Shown here: positions 43,693 to 53,286 of the stretch, one piece after another | Layout: each line of letters starts with the position of its first letter | Numbering within the stretch: the first letter of the stretch is position 1 | Source of the DNA: Rhodococcus rhodnii | GTDB taxonomy: Bacteria > Actinomycetota > Actinomycetes > Mycobacteriales > Pseudonocardiaceae | Assembly: GCA_000720375.1 (NCBI GenBank) | Contig: JOAA01000040.1 | Span: forward strand, 19,054 to 83,053 | DNA: 64,000 nucleotides | Direction: 5' to 3' | Notes under the pieces: generated by a model | The model's input: the letters and a program-made list of their open reading frames with translations, nothing else | Database searches by the model: none | Told to the model about the DNA's origin: nothing | Position numbers and translations under genes: made by a program

Positions 43693-45282
43693 ATGAGAAC
43701 GGTCATGAGAATCGCGGCGGCGGGCACGGTGACACTGACCCTCGCGGCCTGTGGTGGTACCGCGGACCCCGCTGGGAGCCAGAACCTCGTCAACGGCAAG
43801 ACGTTCACGATGGTCCTGCCCGGCGACCCGGGCAATCTCGATCCGCACTTCACCTCGCTCGCGGTCACCATGCAGGTCGACCGGTTCCTCTACGACTCGC
43901 TGATCGCCATCGACAAGGACGGCAAGACTGTTCCCGGACTCGCCGAGAAGTGGGACACGACCACTACCACGGCGACTTTCACGCTGCGCAAGGGAATCAC
44001 CTGTTCCGACGGCAGCCCGCTGACCGCGGCCACCGTCGCCGCCAACATCAGTTTCGTCGGTGACCCGAAGAACTCCTCCAGCCGGATCGGGGTTTACGTT
44101 CCGCCCGGCGCGACCGCCACCGCCGATGAAGCCGCCGGCACCGTGACGGTCACGTCGCCCGTGCCGCACTCGTTCCTGGACCGCGCGATCGGTCAGCTGC
44201 ATATCGTGTGCGACAAGGGAATGCAGGACCGTTCGGTGCTCAAACAAGGTGCGAGCGGGACCGGGTTGTTCAAGGTGACCGAGGTCGTTCCGGGCGATCA
44301 TTTCACGCTCGAGCGGCGCAAGGACTACGCGTGGGGTCCTGGCGACTGGAAAGCCGACCAGCAAGGCCTGCCGGACAGGGTGACCCTGCGCATCGTCGCC
44401 AACGAGAGCACCGCGGTGAACCTGCTGCTGTCCGGCGAGGTCAACGCGGCCGGGGTGATCGGGCCGGACCAGCAACGCCTGCAGGCGCAGAAAACCTTGC
44501 AACGCGACGTGATGGCGATGTTCGGCGAGCTGTGGTTCAACCAGAAGCCCGGCCTGCCGGGCGCGGACGTCGCGGTCCGCCGAGGCCTGACGCAGGCGCT
44601 TGACCTCGGCCAGCTGACCCAGGTGCTGACCAGTGGAACCGGCCAACTTGCCAAAGGCCTTGTCGCGCCGGGTATGACGCCGTGCGATCCGGACACCATC
44701 AGCGGCAAGCTGCCCGCGCACGACGTGGAAAAAGCCAAGGCCACACTCGACGATGCGGGATGGCGAGCCGGACCTGACGGCATCCGCGTCAAAGACGGCA
44801 AACGGCTGGCGATCACCATCTACTACACCACCGAGCTGGGCACGACCATGCAGGCCACGGCCGAGCTGATGCAGAAGTTCTGGCAGCCGATCGGCGTCGA
44901 GGTGGCGTTGAAGGGAGCCACCCACGCCGAGCTCAGCCAGGTGATCGTCGCCGGCCAGGGCTCGTGGGACGTGGGCATCGTCCCGTTGAACGTCTCGACG
45001 CCGGGTGAGACGGTGCCGTTCGTCTCCGGGCCGACGCCACCGAACGGCACGAACTTCGCCGGTATCCAGAACGCGAAGTACGCCGCGCTCGTGCAGGAAG
45101 CGTCCAGCATCGCGGGCACCGCGGGCTGCGGCAAGTGGGCCGAGACCGAGCAGGCACTCGCCGAGAGCGTCGACGTCGTGCCGTTCGCCAACACCAACCG
45201 CCCGATTTTCGGCAAGGGCGCGACGTTCGAGCTCACCGTGGGCAGCGTCGCACCCAGCACGATCCGGATGCTCGGCGCATGA
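43693..45282 (+). CDS. peptide-binding lipoprotein (SBP family 5)
   Basis: Extracytoplasmic receptor of a peptide ABC importer (DppA/OppA type), 529 aa. It has a lipoprotein signal with lipobox LAAC (Cys about residue 20). Family 5 motifs are GDPGNLDPHFTS, LYDSLIAIDKDGKTVPGLAEKW, FTLRKGITCSDGSPLTA and the later LWFNQKPGLPGADVAVRRGL. TTGGAGG is 6-7 nt before ATG 43693. It is the first gene of an operon running to 56867, with its stop overlapping the permease start (ATGA). The operon content suggests that its ligands include peptides with D-residues, which is an inference. Confidence 0.92.
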   Translation: MRTVMRIAAAGTVTLTLAACGGTADPAGSQNLVNGKTFTMVLPGDPGNLDPHFTSLAVTMQVDRFLYDSLIAIDKDGKTVPGLAEKWDTTTTTATFTLRKGITCSDGSPLTAATVAANISFVGDPKNSSSRIGVYVPPGATATADEAAGTVTVTSPVPHSFLDRAIGQLHIVCDKGMQDRSVLKQGASGTGLFKVTEVVPGDHFTLERRKDYAWGPGDWKADQQGLPDRVTLRIVANESTAVNLLLSGEVNAAGVIGPDQQRLQAQKTLQRDVMAMFGELWFNQKPGLPGADVAVRRGLTQALDLGQLTQVLTSGTGQLAKGLVAPGMTPCDPDTISGKLPAHDVEKAKATLDDAGWRAGPDGIRVKDGKRLAITIYYTTELGTTMQATAELMQKFWQPIGVEVALKGATHAELSQVIVAGQGSWDVGIVPLNVSTPGETVPFVSGPTPPNGTNFAGIQNAKYAALVQEASSIAGTAGCGKWAETEQALAESVDVVPFANTNRPIFGKGATFELTVGSVAPSTIRMLGA

Positions 45283-46256
45283 CGGCCGCACTGCCCAGGA
45301 CACACTGGGACAGTCCCTGGCTGCGGTTCGCGATTCGCCGCACCGGACGGCTGTTGGCGTCGCTATGGGTGCTGATCACGGCCGCGTTCCTGATGATCCA
45401 CCTGATCCCCGGCGATCCCGTCCGGGCCGCGCTGGGTCCGACGGCCTCCGTGCAACTGGTCGAGGCCCGGCGCGCGGCGCTGGGCCTGAACGACCCGTTG
45501 TGGTTGCAGTACGTGCACTACCTGCGGGATCTGATCACCGGGGACATGCACTCCTCGATGGTCTCCGGATTGCCTGTGGCACAGGTGATCGGCGATCGGC
45601 TGCCGGCCACGCTGGAACTGGCCGTGTACGCGTTCGTGCTGGCGGTGGTCGTGGCGATCCCGCTCGGGGCGGGGATGGCGGTGCTCACGCGGGGTGGACG
45701 CCGCCGCCCCGCTGAGCTCGCGTTCACGTCCACCAGTGCTGTGCTGGCCGTGATCCCGGAGTTCCTGCTCGCAGTGGGTTTGGTCTACCTCTTCGGCGTG
45801 CAACTGGGCATGCTGCCAGTCGCCGGACGGGATGGTTTCGATTCGTACATCCTGCCTGTGCTGTCGCTCGCGATCGGCCCTGCCGCGGTGCTGGCTCGCA
45901 TCATGCGTGTGGAGATGCTCACGGTGTTCGACGCCGACTACATCCGCACCGCCAGGGCGAAACGACTGCCCTCCTGGCTGATCACGTTGCGGCACGCGTT
46001 GCCGAACGCGTTGACGGCGACGATCACCATCGGCGGGTTGCTGCTCAGCGCGATGGTCGCCGGGACGGTGTTGGCGGAGAACGTGTTCGCGTGGCCCGGG
46101 CTCGGCAGCACGATCGTCCAGTCGATCCTGGCCAAGGACTACCTGGTGGTGCAGGGCATCGTGCTGGTCTACGGCCTCGGGGTGCTCTTGGTCAACCTGG
46201 CGGTCGACGTGCTGCTCGCCGTGCTGGATCCGCGTTCGACGATCAGGGAGAGCTGA
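45279..46256 (+). CDS. peptide ABC transporter permease (DppB type)
   Basis: Inner-membrane permease, 325 aa, with the DppB/OppB N-terminal signature (RRTGRLLASLWVLITAAFLMI then HLIPGDPVRAALG), six predicted helices and the cytoplasmic EAA-like loop (DYIRTARAKRLPSWLITLRH). ATG 45279 overlaps the lipoprotein stop. It pairs with the permease half of the fused protein encoded 4 bp downstream. Confidence 0.92.
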   Translation: MTAALPRTHWDSPWLRFAIRRTGRLLASLWVLITAAFLMIHLIPGDPVRAALGPTASVQLVEARRAALGLNDPLWLQYVHYLRDLITGDMHSSMVSGLPVAQVIGDRLPATLELAVYAFVLAVVVAIPLGAGMAVLTRGGRRRPAELAFTSTSAVLAVIPEFLLAVGLVYLFGVQLGMLPVAGRDGFDSYILPVLSLAIGPAAVLARIMRVEMLTVFDADYIRTARAKRLPSWLITLRHALPNALTATITIGGLLLSAMVAGTVLAENVFAWPGLGSTIVQSILAKDYLVVQGIVLVYGLGVLLVNLAVDVLLAVLDPRSTIRES

Positions 46257-46260
46257 GCCG

Positions 46261-48093
46261 GTGAAACGGATCCTTCGCACTCCGCTGGGCGCCAGCGCCG
46301 CCGGATCGCTGCTCGCCATCCTCATCCTGGCGGTTGTGGCGCCGTTGCTGTGGACCGATCAGGCCAACGCCATCGACACGTCACAGATCATGAAGGGATC
46401 GTCGGCCGCGCACTGGATGGGCACGGACAACCTCGGCCGGGACGTGTTCTTCAGAGTCCTTGTCGCGACCGGGCTCTCGGTCCGGTCGGCGTTGCTCGCG
46501 ACCGCACTCGGTGTCCTGATCGGACTCATTCTGGGCACGGCGCCGGTCGTCCTCGGTCGTCGCGCGGGCCGGTTCGTCGCCGCGGTCGTCAACATCGCGG
46601 TGGCGTTCCCCGGGTTGCTGCTGGCGCTGTTCTTCGCGGTGGTCTTCGGCGTGGGCACAACCGGTTCGTTGCTGGCCATCGGTTTCGCCATCGCGCCCGG
46701 ATTCGCCCGGCTGGCGCAGACACTCGTGGCCAAAGTGTCCGGTTTGGACTACGTCGCGGCCGCGCGGGTGGCGGGCGTCGGCCGGATCCGGTTGCTGGTA
46801 CGGCACATCCTGCCGAACATCGCCGAGCCGTTGGTGGTCAACGCGGCCATCGCGGCGGGCAGCGCGTTGCTCGCCTTCGCCGGTCTGTCGTTCCTCGGTC
46901 TCGGTGTGCAGCCGCCGGACTACGACTGGGGCAGGCTGCTCGGCGAAGGGCTGCAAGCCATCTACCTGCGGCCCGCCGCCGCACTCGGCCCTGGTCTCGC
47001 GGTGGTCATCGCCGGGCTGGCGTTCCATCTCTTCGGCGAAGCGCTGTCCAAGGGATTCACCCGGCACACGGCACCGGTCAAACTCCGCCGTACCGGCACC
47101 ACTCCCCCAGCGCCATCCGACGATGACGCCGTTCTCGCGGTGAACGACCTGCGTGTCGCCTTCCCCGGCGTGACGCCCGTGCGCGGCGTCAGTTTCACGG
47201 TGGGACAAGGTGAAGCGGTCGGAATCGTCGGCGAGTCCGGGTCCGGAAAGAGCCTGACGGCGTTGGCCGTCGCCCGGCTGATCGAACCACCAGGCCAGGT
47301 CGACGCCGAGCGGCTGACCTTCCTGGGACGGGACCTGCGCGACGGAAACCACCGGCAGTTGCTCGGTACGTCACTGGCGATGGTGTTCCAGGACCCGATG
47401 ACCTCGCTCAACCCGGCGATGCGGATCGGACGGCAACTGGCCGAGGTCGCCGAACAACACCAAGGCAAGAACCGCAAACAAGCCTGGCACCGTGCGGTCG
47501 ACCGGCTGCGAGCGGTCCGGATTCCCAATCCAGACCGGCGAGCACGCCAGTATCCGCACGAGTTCTCCGGCGGGATGCGGCAGCGCGCGATGATCGGCAT
47601 GGGCCTGATGGGCAAACCCGCGCTCATCATCGCCGACGAGCCGACAACAGCGTTGGACGTGACAGTGCAGAGGCAGGTGTTGCGACTGTTGGCGAACATC
47701 CGCGCGGCCGATGGCGCCGCCTTGCTGTTGATCAGCCACGACATCACCGTGGTATCGCAGGTGTGTGACCGGGTTCTGGTGATGTACGCGGGACGCATCG
47801 TCGAAGATCTGCCCGCCGACGAGTTGCACACCGCGGCGCGCCATCCGTACACGCGTGCTTTGCTCGCCGCGGTTCCGGACATGACGACGGACCGTGCGCT
47901 TCCACTGGCCGTGATCCCAGGACGGCCGGTCGATGCCGCACAGGTGCCGACCGGATGTGCCTACGCGCCAAGGTGCCCACTCGCTGACGAACGATGCCTC
48001 AGCACGGATCCCCCGCTACAGAAAGACAACGGGCGACGAGTGGCATGCTGGCACGCGGACGTCCCGGTCCAGGCGGGTGATCGCGGTGAGTGA
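46261..48093 (+). CDS. fused peptide ABC permease-ATPase (DppC-DppD)
   Basis: A 610-aa protein joining two subunits that are usually separate. Residues 1-265 are a DppC-type permease (MGTDNLGRDVFFRV, five to six helices, EAA loop DYVAAARVAGVGRIRLLVRH). Residues about 285-600 are a DppD-type ATPase with Walker A GESGSGKS (about 324), Q-loop FQDPMTSLNP, signature FSGGMRQR, Walker B LIIADEPTTALD and the C-terminal oligopeptide-transporter Cys cluster (GCAYAPRCPLADERC, later ACWH). That cluster may bind an iron-sulfur centre in this family. The frame is open throughout, so the fusion is real in this sequence. It starts at GTG 46261 and overlaps the second ATPase start by 8 bp. Confidence 0.92.
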   Translation: MKRILRTPLGASAAGSLLAILILAVVAPLLWTDQANAIDTSQIMKGSSAAHWMGTDNLGRDVFFRVLVATGLSVRSALLATALGVLIGLILGTAPVVLGRRAGRFVAAVVNIAVAFPGLLLALFFAVVFGVGTTGSLLAIGFAIAPGFARLAQTLVAKVSGLDYVAAARVAGVGRIRLLVRHILPNIAEPLVVNAAIAAGSALLAFAGLSFLGLGVQPPDYDWGRLLGEGLQAIYLRPAAALGPGLAVVIAGLAFHLFGEALSKGFTRHTAPVKLRRTGTTPPAPSDDDAVLAVNDLRVAFPGVTPVRGVSFTVGQGEAVGIVGESGSGKSLTALAVARLIEPPGQVDAERLTFLGRDLRDGNHRQLLGTSLAMVFQDPMTSLNPAMRIGRQLAEVAEQHQGKNRKQAWHRAVDRLRAVRIPNPDRRARQYPHEFSGGMRQRAMIGMGLMGKPALIIADEPTTALDVTVQRQVLRLLANIRAADGAALLLISHDITVVSQVCDRVLVMYAGRIVEDLPADELHTAARHPYTRALLAAVPDMTTDRALPLAVIPGRPVDAAQVPTGCAYAPRCPLADERCLSTDPPLQKDNGRRVACWHADVPVQAGDRGE

Positions 48094-48859
48094 ACTCGCT
48101 TTCGAGAACGTGACCGTCCGATTCGGCACGCGCAGACACAGCACAACCGCCGTCGCCGGCGTCGATCTCACGATCCCGCACGGCACGATCGTCGGCCTCG
48201 TCGGTGAATCCGGCTCGGGCAAGTCCACATTGGCACGGGCCGCGGTCGGGCTCGTACCGGTCGAGGGCGGCCGGATCCTCCTCAATGGACACCCGATCGA
48301 CCACAGGGCACACACCCTGCAAATGGTGTTCCAGGATCCGCATTCCGCATTGGACCCGAGGATGACCATCGGCGAGTCGATCGGGGAGGCACTCCCCCGC
48401 CGGGTGCGGGACCGTCGCGGCCGGGTCGCCGAACTGCTCGGCCTTGTCGATCTCGCCACCGAGTGCGCACGTCAATACCCGGCGCAGTTGTCCGGAGGGC
48501 AACGGCAACGCGTCGGACTGGCCAGGGCACTGGCCGGTGAGCCGGAGGTGATCATCGCCGACGAGATCACCTCCGCGCTCGACGTCTCCATCCAGGGCAC
48601 CGTGCTCAACCTCGTGCGCGACCTGCAGCGGCGGATGCGGTTGTCGATGCTGTTCATCTCGCACAACCTCGCTGTCGTGCGGTACGTCAGCGACTTCATC
48701 GCCGTGATGTACCAAGGCCGGATCGTCGAACACGGCCCCGCCGACGAAGTGCTGGCCGACCCGAAGGATCCCTACACACGCGAACTACTCGCTGCCGCGG
48801 CCGATCCAGCCGGACAGCTCGACCTAGGAGAAACCGGTGACACGACACCAGCGCATTGA
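48086..48859 (+). CDS. peptide ABC transporter ATPase (DppF type)
   Basis: Second nucleotide-binding subunit of the importer, 257 aa, with Walker A GESGSGKS, Q-loop FQDPHSALDPR, signature LSGGQRQR, Walker B VIIADEITSALD and the H-loop SHNLAVV. GTG 48086 is preferred (AGGCGGG 8 nt upstream, overlapping the previous stop); GTG 48077 would add three residues. Its 3' end overlaps the following peptidase gene by 23 bp. Confidence 0.9.
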   Translation: MSELAFENVTVRFGTRRHSTTAVAGVDLTIPHGTIVGLVGESGSGKSTLARAAVGLVPVEGGRILLNGHPIDHRAHTLQMVFQDPHSALDPRMTIGESIGEALPRRVRDRRGRVAELLGLVDLATECARQYPAQLSGGQRQRVGLARALAGEPEVIIADEITSALDVSIQGTVLNLVRDLQRRMRLSMLFISHNLAVVRYVSDFIAVMYQGRIVEHGPADEVLADPKDPYTRELLAAAADPAGQLDLGETGDTTPAH

Positions 48860-51800
48860 CGATCTGACCACCTTCGCTGTGCCTGGGCAACCAGCCGTGT
48901 CCCCGGACGGCGGCCAATGCCTCTACGTTCTGCGCACGACCGATGCGCAGGCCGACCGCAACAACCACGCGATCTGGCTCGTCAGCACCAAATCCGGGCG
49001 GCCACGACAACTGACCCGTGGCCTCGCGGACACTGCACCATCATGGTCACCCGACGGCACGAAGGTGGCGTTCCTGCGTGCGCAGGACGGTCCGCCGCAG
49101 CTCTGGTTGCTGCCCAGCGACGGCGGTGAGCCGGAACAGCTGACGACGCTCCCGCTCGGCGCGGGCGAGCCGGTCTGGAGCCCGGACGGCACGAAGATCG
49201 CATTCGCCGCCGCGACCGACGAAACTCCCGGCGACACCACACCGATCGTGACCGAGCGGCTCGACTACCAGGCCGACGGTGCCGGGTGGTTGCGAACCGT
49301 GCGCAATCACCTGCACGTGGCCGATGTGACCACTCGAGAGATTCGCCAGGTGACCAGTGGTGACTGGCACGCGGGCACTCCGTCGTGGTCCCCCGACTCG
49401 GCGAAGCTCGCCTTCAGCGCGGCGACCGCCCCGGACGCCGACCTCACGTTCCGGTTCCCGGTGCACGTCCTCGACGTCACCAAGGACCACCCCGAACCGG
49501 AGGTTGTCGGCCTGTCAGAAGGCATTGGCGGCCCAGCGGTGTGGACAGTGGACGGTTCGGCGCTGCTGGTCGTCGGTTCGCCTACCGGCCCGAGCGGACA
49601 TGCCGGGTTGTGGCGGATCCCGCTGGCCGGTGGCGAGCCGGTGAACCTCGCGGAATCCTTGGACCGCAACGTGATGCCGGGCGGTCCAGCGTATCCCGGT
49701 GCCACGCCCCAACTTTCCCACGACGGCAGCACGGTCTACTTCTGCGTCCGCGACCGCGGCTGCACTCACCTGTACTCAGTGCCTGTTGAAGGCGGCACCC
49801 CAAGCCCGGTCGTCACGGGCGCCGGGCGCGTGGTCGCCGGGTTGTCCATCGTCGGCGACACGGCCGCGATCACACTGTCCACACCGGACTCGCTTGGCGA
49901 GATCGTCACCGTCGATCTCAAGTCCGGCAAGGAGACCGTGCACACCACTTACGGCTTGGACGATGTCGAGTTGTTCCGGCGCGAGGAGCGTGAGTTCACG
50001 ATCTCCGACGGGACCGTCGCGCAGGCGTGGCTGGTCCGTGACCCTGCTGTGCAAGGACCACAGCCACTGTTGCTGGATGTCCACGGTGGACCGCACAACG
50101 CGTGGAACGCCGCGGCTGACGAAATCCATCTGTACCACCAGGAACTCGCGGCACGCGGCTGGGCAGTGCTGATGGTCAACCCCCGCGCCAGCGATGGCTA
50201 CGGCGAGCAGTTCTACCAGGGCGCGATGGGATCGTGGGGCGAAGCGGACGCCAAGGACTTCCTCGAACCGATCGACGAGCTTGTCGCACAAGGCATCGCG
50301 GACCCCGACCGACTCGCCGTCGCCGGATACAGCTACGGCGGCTACATGACCTGCTACCTCACCAGCCGGGACAACCGGTTCGCCGCCGCGGTCGCCGGTG
50401 GCGCGGTCACCGACCTGGTGAGCATGGTGGGCAGCTGCGAGAGCGCGCACTACCTCAGCGAGCACGAACTCGGCGGCCAGCCGTGGACCGGACGCCGGTA
50501 CGACGGCATGTCACCGCTGTCCCAAGTGGACAAGGTACGAACGCCCACGCTGGTCCTGCACGGCACAGATGACCGGGTGTGCCCGGTCAGCCAAGCCCAG
50601 CAATGGCACACGGCGTTGCGGGAACTCGGCGTCCCGTCGAAGCTCGTGCTCTACCCGGACGCGTCACACCTGGTGATCCTCAACGGAAAACCGTCGCACC
50701 GGATCGACTACAACCGCCGCATCGTGGACTGGCTGGAGCAGTACGCCGGGGACGCGGCCGGTCCACGCAGGCCGCGCATCGACGCCGCGCATTGGCAGCG
50801 CAGGCTGGACGTCTTGGCCAAGCGGCACAAGGTTCCCGGTGCGACGCTGGGCATCCTGCGGCTGCGGCCCGGCACCGAGGACGAACTCGTCGAGGCGGCG
50901 ACCGGTGTGCTGAACAAGGACACCGGCGTGCCGACCACCACCGACTCGCTGTTCCAGATCGGCTCGATCTCCAAGGTGTGGACGGCGACCGTGGTCATGC
51001 AACTGGTCGACGAGGGCCTCATCGACCTGGACGCGCCGGTCGTCGACGTGCTGCCCGAGCTGAAACTGGCCGACCCGGTCACCGCGAGCAAGGTCACCAT
51101 GCGGCATCTGCTCACGCACACCAGCGGCATCGACGGCGACGTGTTCACCGACACCGGCCGCGGCGACGACTGCCTGGAGAGGTACGTGGCGGCGCTGGCC
51201 GGTGAAGCGCAGAACCACCCGCTCGGCGCGACCTGGTCGTACTGCAACTCGGGTTTCTCGCTGGCCGGCCGGGTGATCGAGAAGCTGACCGGCACCACGT
51301 GGGACGCCGCGATGAAGGAGCGGCTGTTCGTCCGGCTGGGCCTTGAGCACACCGTCACGCTGCCGGAGGAGGCACTGCTGCACCGTGCCGCGATGGGGCA
51401 CATCTCCCAGGGCGACAGCGACCCGGTCAAGGCTCCCGTGTGGGTGTTGCAGCGGTCGGCCGGCCCGGCCGGGTTGATCACCTCGACGGTGGCGGACGTG
51501 CTGGCGTTCGCGCGGATGCACATGACCGGTGGCGTGGCGCCGGACGGGACTCGTGTGCTGAGCGAACAGAGCACCGAGGCGATGGCGGCATGGCAGGCCG
51601 ACCTGCCGGACAAGCACATGCTCGGCGACTCGTGGGGCCTGGGCTGGTTCCGGTGCGGCTGGGACTCCCAGCGGCTGATCGGCCACGACGGCAACACCAT
51701 CGGGCAATCGGCGTACCTGCGGATCCTGCCGTCCGAAGGCCTCGCGGTCACGCTGCTCACCAACGGCGGCACCGCGCACGCCCTGTACGAGGACCTGTAC

Positions 51801-52154
51801 CGGGAGATCTTCGCCGAACTGGCCGGAGTCGCGATGCCTGAGCCGCTGCGGCCACCGGCCGAGCCGGTGACCGTCGACCTCGACCGGCATGTGGGAACGT
51901 ACGAACGAGCGAGCGTGCGGATGGACGTGTTCACCGCAGAGGACGGCCTGCGGCTGCGCACGACCATGACGGGCCCGTTGGCCGAGATGATGCCGGACAA
52001 GGTCCAGGAATACCCGATGGTTCCAGTGACCGAGGAGCTGTACCTGATCCTGGAGCCGGGATTGGGCGCGTGGGTCCCGGTAACGTTCTACGAACTGGCT
52101 ACCGGCGAGCGGTACCTGCACTTCGGTGTACGGGCGACCCCGAAAGTGAGCTGA
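48837..52154 (+). CDS. bifunctional S9 prolyl-oligopeptidase / S12 beta-lactamase-type peptidase fusion
   Basis: A 1105-aa cytoplasmic protein without a signal peptide. Residues 1-390 form a WD-like beta-propeller of the S9 family. Residues 400-640 are the alpha/beta hydrolase with Ser499 (AGYSYGGYM), Asp near 578 (HGTDDRVCP) and His611 (DASHLVI). Residues about 650-980 form an S12/class C beta-lactamase fold with SxxK Ser710-Lys713 (GSISKVW) and YxN Tyr802-Asn804 (SYCNSGF). A C-terminal beta-barrel-like domain (DLDRHVGTYERASV) follows, as in D-aminopeptidase/esterase relatives. S12 enzymes include D-stereospecific peptidases, and the next three genes form a D-amino-acid pathway. The fusion may therefore cleave imported peptides at both L- and D-residues. 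Start GTG 48837 with GGAG upstream. Confidence 0.9.
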   Translation: MTRHQRIDDLTTFAVPGQPAVSPDGGQCLYVLRTTDAQADRNNHAIWLVSTKSGRPRQLTRGLADTAPSWSPDGTKVAFLRAQDGPPQLWLLPSDGGEPEQLTTLPLGAGEPVWSPDGTKIAFAAATDETPGDTTPIVTERLDYQADGAGWLRTVRNHLHVADVTTREIRQVTSGDWHAGTPSWSPDSAKLAFSAATAPDADLTFRFPVHVLDVTKDHPEPEVVGLSEGIGGPAVWTVDGSALLVVGSPTGPSGHAGLWRIPLAGGEPVNLAESLDRNVMPGGPAYPGATPQLSHDGSTVYFCVRDRGCTHLYSVPVEGGTPSPVVTGAGRVVAGLSIVGDTAAITLSTPDSLGEIVTVDLKSGKETVHTTYGLDDVELFRREEREFTISDGTVAQAWLVRDPAVQGPQPLLLDVHGGPHNAWNAAADEIHLYHQELAARGWAVLMVNPRASDGYGEQFYQGAMGSWGEADAKDFLEPIDELVAQGIADPDRLAVAGYSYGGYMTCYLTSRDNRFAAAVAGGAVTDLVSMVGSCESAHYLSEHELGGQPWTGRRYDGMSPLSQVDKVRTPTLVLHGTDDRVCPVSQAQQWHTALRELGVPSKLVLYPDASHLVILNGKPSHRIDYNRRIVDWLEQYAGDAAGPRRPRIDAAHWQRRLDVLAKRHKVPGATLGILRLRPGTEDELVEAATGVLNKDTGVPTTTDSLFQIGSISKVWTATVVMQLVDEGLIDLDAPVVDVLPELKLADPVTASKVTMRHLLTHTSGIDGDVFTDTGRGDDCLERYVAALAGEAQNHPLGATWSYCNSGFSLAGRVIEKLTGTTWDAAMKERLFVRLGLEHTVTLPEEALLHRAAMGHISQGDSDPVKAPVWVLQRSAGPAGLITSTVADVLAFARMHMTGGVAPDGTRVLSEQSTEAMAAWQADLPDKHMLGDSWGLGWFRCGWDSQRLIGHDGNTIGQSAYLRILPSEGLAVTLLTNGGTAHALYEDLYREIFAELAGVAMPEPLRPPAEPVTVDLDRHVGTYERASVRMDVFTAEDGLRLRTTMTGPLAEMMPDKVQEYPMVPVTEELYLILEPGLGAWVPVTFYELATGERYLHFGVRATPKVS

Positions 52155-52155
52155 G

Positions 52156-53286
52156 ATGCTCGGTGAGCTCCTGGCGGACATCCAGGACCTGGTGACGTGC
52201 GAGTCACCGTCCTCCGACCTGGCCGCGGTCGCTGCCAGTGCGGACGTGGTGGCACGAGTCGGTGCGCGGCGGCTGGGCGTGTTGCCGGAGCGGATCGTGC
52301 TCGACGGGCGGACGCACCTGCGCTGGCGTTTCGGCGACGGACCGGCTCGTGTGCTCGTGCTCGGCCATCACGACACGGTCTGGCCGCTGGGGTCGCTGGC
52401 CTCGCATCCGTACGGGGTCGCGGGCGGCGTGCTGCGCGGACCTGGCTGTTTCGACATGAAGGCCGGGGTGGCGATGGCTTTCCACGCCATCGCCCAGCTC
52501 CAGGACCGCGCCGGGGTGACGCTGCTGATCACCGGCGATGAGGAGATCGGGTCGCCGTCGTCGCGTGGGCTGATCGAGGCCGAGGCCGCGGGATGCGCCG
52601 CGGCCCTCGTCCTCGAGGCGTCCGCCGGCGGTGGCGCGCTGAAGACCGAACGCAAGGGTGTTTCGTTGTATCGCGTCCGGGCACACGGCTTGGCCGCGCA
52701 CGCCGGGCTGGAACCCGAACGTGGCGTCAACGCGACCGTGGAGCTGGCGATGCAGGTCCTGGCGGTGAACGGGATCGGCGACGAGGGACTGGGCACGACC
52801 GTCACACCGACGCTGATGTCCGCGGGCACGGCGACGAACACTGTGCCCGCGACAGGCGAGTTCGCGGTGGACGTGCGTGCGCGTACTGCCGCCGAGCAGG
52901 AGCGGGTCGACGTCGCGATGCACGGCCTGCTTCCCGTGCTGCGCGGCGCTCGGCTGGAGATCACCGGCGGGCCGAACCGTCCGCCCATGGAGGCCGCGTC
53001 GTCGGCATCGCTGTTCGCCCAGGCGTCCGCCTTGGCCGCCGGGCTCGGGCTGCCCGCGTTGACAAGCGCGGCCGTCGGAGGCGCCTCGGACGGCAATTTC
53101 ACCGCAGGTATCGGAATTCCGACGCTGGACGGGCTCGGCGCGGTCGGCGGCGGGGCACACGCCGACGACGAACACGTGCTGATCTCGGCCTTGCCCGGCC
53201 GTACGAGCCTGGTCAGCGCGCTCGTGGCCGACGTACTGGCCGGTAGGACAAGTCCAGTGGCGACATCTGGTACGGCCCGACCATGA
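52156..53286 (+). CDS. M20-family (CPG2-like) hydrolase, probable N-succinyl-L-amino acid desuccinylase
   Basis: A 376-aa metallopeptidase/amidohydrolase of the M20 family. Metal and catalytic positions are visible: His72 and the following DxVWP (GHHDTVWP), Asp100 (CFDMKAG), Glu129-Glu130 (TGDEEIGS) and the C-terminal His (GGGAHADDEHV). A dimerisation domain with the family's GLAAHAGLEPERGVNA motif lies in the middle. The general family reading is carboxypeptidase G2-like. Because it is followed by a COG3375 GNAT and an N-succinylamino-acid racemase-type enolase, it best fits the final desuccinylation step of D-to-L amino acid conversion. ATG 52156 begins one base after the previous stop codon; its 3' end overlaps the GNAT start by 4 bp. 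Confidence 0.85.
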   Translation: MLGELLADIQDLVTCESPSSDLAAVAASADVVARVGARRLGVLPERIVLDGRTHLRWRFGDGPARVLVLGHHDTVWPLGSLASHPYGVAGGVLRGPGCFDMKAGVAMAFHAIAQLQDRAGVTLLITGDEEIGSPSSRGLIEAEAAGCAAALVLEASAGGGALKTERKGVSLYRVRAHGLAAHAGLEPERGVNATVELAMQVLAVNGIGDEGLGTTVTPTLMSAGTATNTVPATGEFAVDVRARTAAEQERVDVAMHGLLPVLRGARLEITGGPNRPPMEAASSASLFAQASALAAGLGLPALTSAAVGGASDGNFTAGIGIPTLDGLGAVGGGAHADDEHVLISALPGRTSLVSALVADVLAGRTSPVATSGTARP

